A stretch of 64,000 nucleotides of DNA from Actinomycetota bacterium (GTDB lineage: Bacteria > Actinomycetota > Acidimicrobiia > Acidimicrobiales > Ilumatobacteraceae). A program made the position numbers and the translations under genes. The stretch lies in assembly GCA_947454105.1 (NCBI GenBank), contig CANGIP010000008.1, positions 55,839 to 119,838 of the forward strand. Reading direction: 5' to 3'. The notes under the pieces were generated by a model. The model was not told the DNA's origin. It saw only the letters and a program-made list of their open reading frames with translations, and searched no databases. This document shows positions 60,245 through 64,000 of this stretch, piece by piece. How positions within the stretch are numbered: position 1 is the stretch's first letter; every line of letters begins with the position of its first letter.

Positions 60245-60955
60245 TCAGCTCTTGATTCGTTCGAATTTGTAACCCAAACCACGAATCGTGATGATTCGAG
60301 TTGGGACGGCCGGATCATCTTCGATTTTGCTGCGAAGACGCTTGATATGGACATCAAGCGTTTTAGTGTCACCGACATAGTCGGTTCCCCAAACTCGATC
60401 AATCAGCGTTTCTCGAGGCAGCACCCGCCCGGCGTTTGCCAAAAGCAGATGTAACAACTCGAATTCCTTCAACGGCATTGACACTTCTTCACCGTTGACC
60501 AACACGCGGTGCTGGTCGGGGTCAAGAGCAATGGCACCGATTTCTAACGCATTGTCATCAAGATCTGACACCTTGGTACCTTGATCAGCCGCCGAACGGC
60601 GTAACACTGCACGCATCCGAGCCACCAATTCGCGCATGCGATAGGGCTTGGTGATGTAGTCATCAGCTCCGACTTCAAGTCCGACGACTGTGTCAATTTC
60701 GGCACCTTTGGCAGTCACCATGATGATTGGCACTTGCGTGCGCTTACGCAATTGGCGACATACATCAATACCCGAGATCTTCGGCAACATCACGTCAAGC
60801 AACACCACATCAGGTTGCACGATGTCGAACTTTGCTAAAGCCTCCATGCCATCGCGAGCAACTTCAACGCGAAAGCCTTCTTTCTTCAGACCAATGGTCA
60901 GGGCATCAATGAAGCTCTCTTCATCTTCCACCAGCAGAACTGTTTGCATACCCAT
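60245..60955 (-). CDS. regX3: RegX3/PhoB-like response regulator
   Basis: 236 residues. The receiver domain has VEDEES (acidic pocket), phospho-acceptor Asp54 in VVLLDVMLP, and DDYITKPYRMREL with the conserved Lys. The OmpR/PhoB winged helix covers about 135-232 (LKEFELLHLLLANAGRVLPRETL, split at the turn; DVHIKRLRSKIE; ITIRGLGYKFE). With SenX3 and PhoU it controls phosphate uptake. Its ATG overlaps the kinase stop (TAATG). In mycobacteria senX3 and regX3 also form an operon. Confidence 0.87.
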   Translation of the reverse strand: MGMQTVLLVEDEESFIDALTIGLKKEGFRVEVARDGMEALAKFDIVQPDVVLLDVMLPKISGIDVCRQLRKRTQVPIIMVTAKGAEIDTVVGLEVGADDYITKPYRMRELVARMRAVLRRSAADQGTKVSDLDDNALEIGAIALDPDQHRVLVNGEEVSMPLKEFELLHLLLANAGRVLPRETLIDRVWGTDYVGDTKTLDVHIKRLRSKIEDDPAVPTRIITIRGLGYKFERIKS

Positions 60956-62115
60956 TAGGCACTCTCTTTCATGACCGATTGATTTTGAACAATAAATTTC
61001 GGAATCTTGAGTGCGAAGGTTGAACCTTCGCCTTCAATACTTGTGACAGAAACTTCTCCACCGTGGTTATTGGCGACGTGGCGCACAATCGCCAGTCCTA
61101 AACCAGTCCCACCGGTATCACGTGAACGAGCTCGGTCGACACGATAAAAACGCTCAAAAACCCGGTCAAGATCACGAGATGGAATACCAAGACCAAAATC
61201 TTTGACAGTGAATTCGACCCATTCACCAGCATCTTGAGCCGAAACTTCAATTGCCGAACCAGCCTCGGAGTACTTCACCGCGTTCTCGACAAGGTTGCCA
61301 ATTGCCGAAACCAACTGGCGTCTATCTCCAACAACTTTGAGCGGTTGCGGTAATTCAATCATTGCCACTTTGATCGAGTGAGTAGACGCCAATGGCGAAA
61401 CTCGCGAAATGGATTCTGAGATGATGGCTTCAGCATCGACTTCGTCTTTAACTGCTTCGCCACCAAATTCAATTCTTGAAAGCTCAAGTAAGTCATCAAT
61501 CGTGCGTCCGACACGAAGTGCTTCTTCAACCATCTTTTCAGACAACCGGTGGACGATGTCAAGGTCATCCTCCTGCGACAATGCATCTGCCAAAACCGCC
61601 AATGCACCAACTGGAGTTTTTAATTCGTGACTGATATTGGCAACAAAGTCTGTTCGCACTGCGTCAACTAGGTAACGCTCAGTGGTGTCTTCGATCATTC
61701 CCACGGCGCCACCAATGAGTAACGGAGTCGCAGAAACTGAAAAAACCTTTCGAGGTGGGCCGAACAAGTCAAGGACCTGGCGCTTGGTCTCGCCATTTAA
61801 CGCCGCAGATAAATGCTGTTCAACAACCTCTTCAACAAGAACGTCCGAATGGATCACACCGGTAACGCTCTCCGCCAATTTGTTTCGAAAAATCTCAACG
61901 CCTTTTGCATCAACAATGACGACGCCAACACTCAGCGAATTAATCGCATCTTGAATCTGCGCTAAATAGCCATTATTTTCTGCTTCCCGAGTTTCGACCT
62001 CAGAACTAGGTACAGCAGTAGAAATGTTTGGTAAGTCTCGGGACGTTGAAACAAACAGCAGGTAACTCACGACACCGGCTGCAAGTCCGATTAAGACGCC
62101 AAGAACAAAACTCAT
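60955..62115 (-). CDS. senX3: SenX3/PhoR-like sensor histidine kinase
   Basis: 386 residues. One N-terminal membrane span (about 4-22, VLGVLIGLAAGVVSYLLF) precedes a PAS domain (about 50-145, GVVIVDAKGVEIFRN). The dimerisation/phosphotransfer His lies in FVANISHELKTPVGAL, followed by ATP-binding motifs NLVENAVKYS, VKDFGLGIPSRDLDRVFERF and GGTGLGLAIV. As SenX3 has few extracytoplasmic residues, it is thought to read phosphate through PstSCAB-PhoU. The start overlaps the phoU stop by 4 bp. Confidence 0.87.
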   Translation of the reverse strand: MSFVLGVLIGLAAGVVSYLLFVSTSRDLPNISTAVPSSEVETREAENNGYLAQIQDAINSLSVGVVIVDAKGVEIFRNKLAESVTGVIHSDVLVEEVVEQHLSAALNGETKRQVLDLFGPPRKVFSVSATPLLIGGAVGMIEDTTERYLVDAVRTDFVANISHELKTPVGALAVLADALSQEDDLDIVHRLSEKMVEEALRVGRTIDDLLELSRIEFGGEAVKDEVDAEAIISESISRVSPLASTHSIKVAMIELPQPLKVVGDRRQLVSAIGNLVENAVKYSEAGSAIEVSAQDAGEWVEFTVKDFGLGIPSRDLDRVFERFYRVDRARSRDTGGTGLGLAIVRHVANNHGGEVSVTSIEGEGSTFALKIPKFIVQNQSVMKESA

Positions 62116-62825
62116 GCTGGAAGACCTTCGATTTCGCCTGTGGAGTCACTCAGCCGTCCACCGCGACGGTGATCTCCGGCCGGAGGAATTTCACCCGTAA
62201 TGAGATACTGCACATAGTGAGCCACGTTCACAGCATGATCGCCGATGCGCTCAAAAAATCGTGCGGTGACTGCCATCTGAATCGCCACCGGAAGATCGAT
62301 TGTGCCCGCGCTGTGTGATTCAAAAATACTTTCAATGAACTGTCGGTGCAGATAGTCCAAAAACAAATCCATGTCATCAACAGCTTTGGCCATTGGCAGG
62401 TCTAAATCGGCATAGGCCTGAATGGCGTGACGAAACAGAATTTGCGCTTGTGTTCCCATGCGCCCAATCAGACCGCGCATTTTCGGGTCAAGTTGAATTC
62501 CATGTATACGGCGAGCAACTTTGCAGATATTGACCACCAAGTCGGCCGAACGTTCAACGTCAGCGGACATTTTCATGATCGTGACGGCATGGCGAAGTTC
62601 GCTCGCGACCGGGGCGTGCAGCCCCATCAACGTCACACACCGATCTTCAAGATCTAAGGTTCGCGAATCCATTTCATCGTCGGCCAGGATTTGGTATTCG
62701 GCGCCTTCAAGATCTTGATCAAGCAAGATTTGGGTCGCTCGGGGAATGCTCTCAACCAAACTCGCCGTCACCCGAAGAAGTTCGGAGCGAAGTTCCGTGA
62801 GTTCGTCGTGCGCCAAGCGATTCAT
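62112..62825 (-). CDS. phoU: Phosphate transport regulator PhoU, first of two
   Basis: 237 residues, two PhoU repeats of three helices each (about 8-95 and 110-205). Metal-binding patterns are DDEMDSRTLDLEDRCV, VERSADLVVNICKVAR, and ERIGDHAVNVAHY. PhoU holds SenX3 in the off state when Pst is saturated. It is separated by 106 bp, with PHO-box-like repeats, from a second phoU gene. Confidence 0.9.
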   Translation of the reverse strand: MNRLAHDELTELRSELLRVTASLVESIPRATQILLDQDLEGAEYQILADDEMDSRTLDLEDRCVTLMGLHAPVASELRHAVTIMKMSADVERSADLVVNICKVARRIHGIQLDPKMRGLIGRMGTQAQILFRHAIQAYADLDLPMAKAVDDMDLFLDYLHRQFIESIFESHSAGTIDLPVAIQMAVTARFFERIGDHAVNVAHYVQYLITGEIPPAGDHRRGGRLSDSTGEIEGLPA

Positions 62826-62847
62826 GTCTTAGTTTTCCGCACATTGT

Positions 62848-62864
62848 GTGAACTCACGATGAAT
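62848..62864 (-). promoter_or_regulatory. PHO-box-like pair 1 upstream of phoU
   Basis: GTGAAC (62848) and ATGAAT (62859) are 11 bp apart; on the minus strand they read ATTCAT and GTTCAC, the half-site GTTCAC of actinobacterial PHO boxes. About 25 bp before the phoU start at 62825. Confidence 0.45.
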
Positions 62865-62903
62865 AAACCTAGGTAGTACGTATGTACCGATACCTACAAC
62901 TTC

Positions 62904-62920
62904 GTGAAATCGCAGTGAAC
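62904..62920 (-). promoter_or_regulatory. PHO-box-like pair 2 upstream of phoU
   Basis: GTGAAA (62904) and GTGAAC (62915) have the same 11-bp spacing. A second RegX3/PhoP-type dimer site is possible, with about 45 bp between the two boxes. Confidence 0.4.
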
Positions 62921-62931
62921 AAAGGGGAAAC

Positions 62932-63684
62932 TCATTCACTGGTAGGTGGAATTTCCCGAAGCCTTTGGATGCCGCTGAAAGGCGTCGGATCACCAGTTGC
63001 CCGTTGGCGATGGCGAGCAGCTCCCGAGCGGTCAGGGGGCAAACCCGTCACTTGGAAACGCACCTTTTCGCCGATGTTGACTGCATGGTCCCCAATTCGC
63101 TCGTAAAAGCGCGCCACGACGGCCAGCTGAATCGCCACTTGCAGGTCGATACGACCGGCCGCATGCGATTCAAAGATTGCCTGAATAAATTGTCGCTGCA
63201 AATCATCCAAGAACGAGTCCATGTCGTCAATTGCTGCCGCACGAGAGGCATCCATCGTCAAATAGGCGCCGGTCGCTTCGCTAAAAAGATGACGAGCTTG
63301 CTCGGACATCTTCAACACGAGCCCGCGAAGTCGCGGATCGAAATCGTGTCCATAAATGCGGCGTGCAGCTTTGCAAATATTGACCACCAGGTCGGCCGAT
63401 CGCTCAATTTCTGCGCAAATCTTGAGCGCTGAAATCACTTGGCGCAATTCGCCAGCAACCGGGGCTTGCAAAGCCAAAATCTGGATACATCGATCTTCAA
63501 GATCAATTGTGCGGGCATCAATTTCGTCGTCAGCACTAATCATTGTTTCAGCACCACTGAGGTCTTGTTCTAGTAGGACAGCGGTGCATTTCGGAATGCT
63601 TTCCACAACTCCGGCCGAAATACGAACCAACTCTTGTTGAACATCATCTAAGTCACGATGGAATGTTTTGCGAGCATCATTCAT
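62932..63684 (-). CDS. phoU: Phosphate transport regulator PhoU, second of two
   Basis: 250 residues, about 240 of which match the other PhoU: DDEIDARTIDLEDRCIQILALQAPVAGELRQVI (split at the DDE and at GELR), EIERSADLVVNICKAAR, ERIGDHAVNIGEKV. It lies 10 bp after pstB, so it should be co-transcribed with the pst transporter, while the other copy goes with senX3-regX3. Both keep the E/D metal clusters. Confidence 0.9.
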   Translation of the reverse strand: MNDARKTFHRDLDDVQQELVRISAGVVESIPKCTAVLLEQDLSGAETMISADDEIDARTIDLEDRCIQILALQAPVAGELRQVISALKICAEIERSADLVVNICKAARRIYGHDFDPRLRGLVLKMSEQARHLFSEATGAYLTMDASRAAAIDDMDSFLDDLQRQFIQAIFESHAAGRIDLQVAIQLAVVARFYERIGDHAVNIGEKVRFQVTGLPPDRSGAARHRQRATGDPTPFSGIQRLREIPPTSE

Positions 63685-63694
63685 TTTTTCCTCC

Positions 63695-64000
63695 TCAACC
63701 GAACCTTCCCGTTACGTACGCCTCAGTTCGCTCGTCAGAGGGAACTGAGAAAATCTTTTGCGTGAGATCAAATTCAACCATGACCCCAGTGCGGCGGTCG
63801 CTCTGGGAATTCACTTCAGTAGTAAAAAAAGCAGTTCGGTCGCTCACTCGTGCAGCCTGTTGCATGTTATGGGTCACGATGATGATCGTGTAATCCTTCT
63901 TGATTTCTTGCATCAAATCTTCAATCCGCGTGGTCGCAATGGGGTCGAGCGCTGAACAAGGCTCATCCATCAAAATCACGTCGGGTTCAACTGCGATACA
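63695..64000 (-). CDS. pstB: Phosphate ABC transporter ATPase PstB (N-terminus beyond window)
   Basis: The last 101 residues of an ABC ATPase. Walker B with CSALDP ([15 protein letters not shown]), the switch His in [16 protein letters not shown] and the C-terminal [25 protein letters not shown] are those of PstB. It powers high-affinity phosphate uptake. The frame is open at the right window edge; pstA, pstC and pstS should lie beyond. Confidence 0.9.
   Translation of the reverse strand, partial: CIAVEPDVILMDEPCSALDPIATTRIEDLMQEIKKDYTIIIVTHNMQQAARVSDRTAFFTTEVNSQSDRRTGVMVEFDLTQKIFSVPSDERTEAYVTGRFG

Noticed and set aside
62870..62900. GTACGTATGTAC-like imperfect palindrome between the phoU genes
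   Set aside because: Imperfect and not at the promoter position; the phased GTGAAC repeats are the stronger signal.

Overview
The window reads as chromosome of an actinobacterium, most likely of the class Acidimicrobiia. This is inferred from mycofactocin genes (MftE, MftF), an F420-type FrhB protein, a DUF2342 protein, SenX3/RegX3-like phosphate signalling, Thr-rich surface-protein stalks, moderate base composition, and many start codons sitting 6-12 nt behind a TANNNT box with no Shine-Dalgarno, the mark of leaderless mRNAs. Genes are packed tightly, often with ATGA or TAATG overlaps. No gap exceeds 300 bases. I saw no rRNA, tRNA, CRISPR array, transposase or phage gene.

Layout. 1-7 kb: the N-terminal part of a molybdenum hydroxylase diverges from an FrhB-family iron-sulfur protein, followed by an SDR, a large OYE/FadH-type flavoenzyme and a Thr-rich cell-surface protein. 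7-13.5 kb: a VOC protein, a DedA protein, and a six-gene operon fixB-fixC-fixX-fixA-mftE-mftF joining an electron-transfer flavoprotein/quinone branch to two mycofactocin maturation genes. 13.5-23 kb: an odd surface protein with LPETGG at its N-terminus, an alanine-racemase-like protein, a membrane acyltransferase-like protein, a ROK kinase, a 2OG-Fe(II) oxygenase, two PLP enzymes of sulfur/amino-acid metabolism, an ECF sigma factor with a putative anti-sigma protein, and ung. 23-30 kb: a branched-chain-amino-acid-type ABC importer in three genes, with MFS-LivF-LivG and LivH-LivM fusions. 30-36 kb: SRPBCC protein, sulfatase, carbon-nitrogen hydrolase, flavodoxin-like protein, PcrA helicase. 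36-43.6 kb: a two-component system with a probable target gene, a ClC channel, a ferredoxin-P450-methyltransferase operon, and YaaA. 43.6-60 kb: housekeeping and catabolic genes (dienelactone hydrolase, phosphotransferase, NlpC/P60 hydrolase, guaA, enoyl-CoA hydratase, TetR, nitroreductase, TesB, a sorbosone/glucose-dehydrogenase-type lipoprotein, MreB, MoaE, a protease-like membrane protein, an epimerase, a DUF2342 protein, MFS). 60-64 kb: the phosphate regulon regX3-senX3-phoU-phoU-pstB (pstB cut by the window edge).

How they connect. Redox chemistry dominates the first 14 kb: a Mo hydroxylase, FrhB, OYE, FixABCX and mycofactocin enzymes could pass electrons from cofactor-bound oxidoreductases to quinone. 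MoaE at 55 kb supplies the molybdopterin such an enzyme needs. The most unusual non-coding signals are a family of four 59-bp palindromes placed mainly between convergent genes, 11-bp-spaced direct repeats in front of a response-regulator gene and a neighbouring exported-protein gene, and PHO-box-like repeats before phoU.
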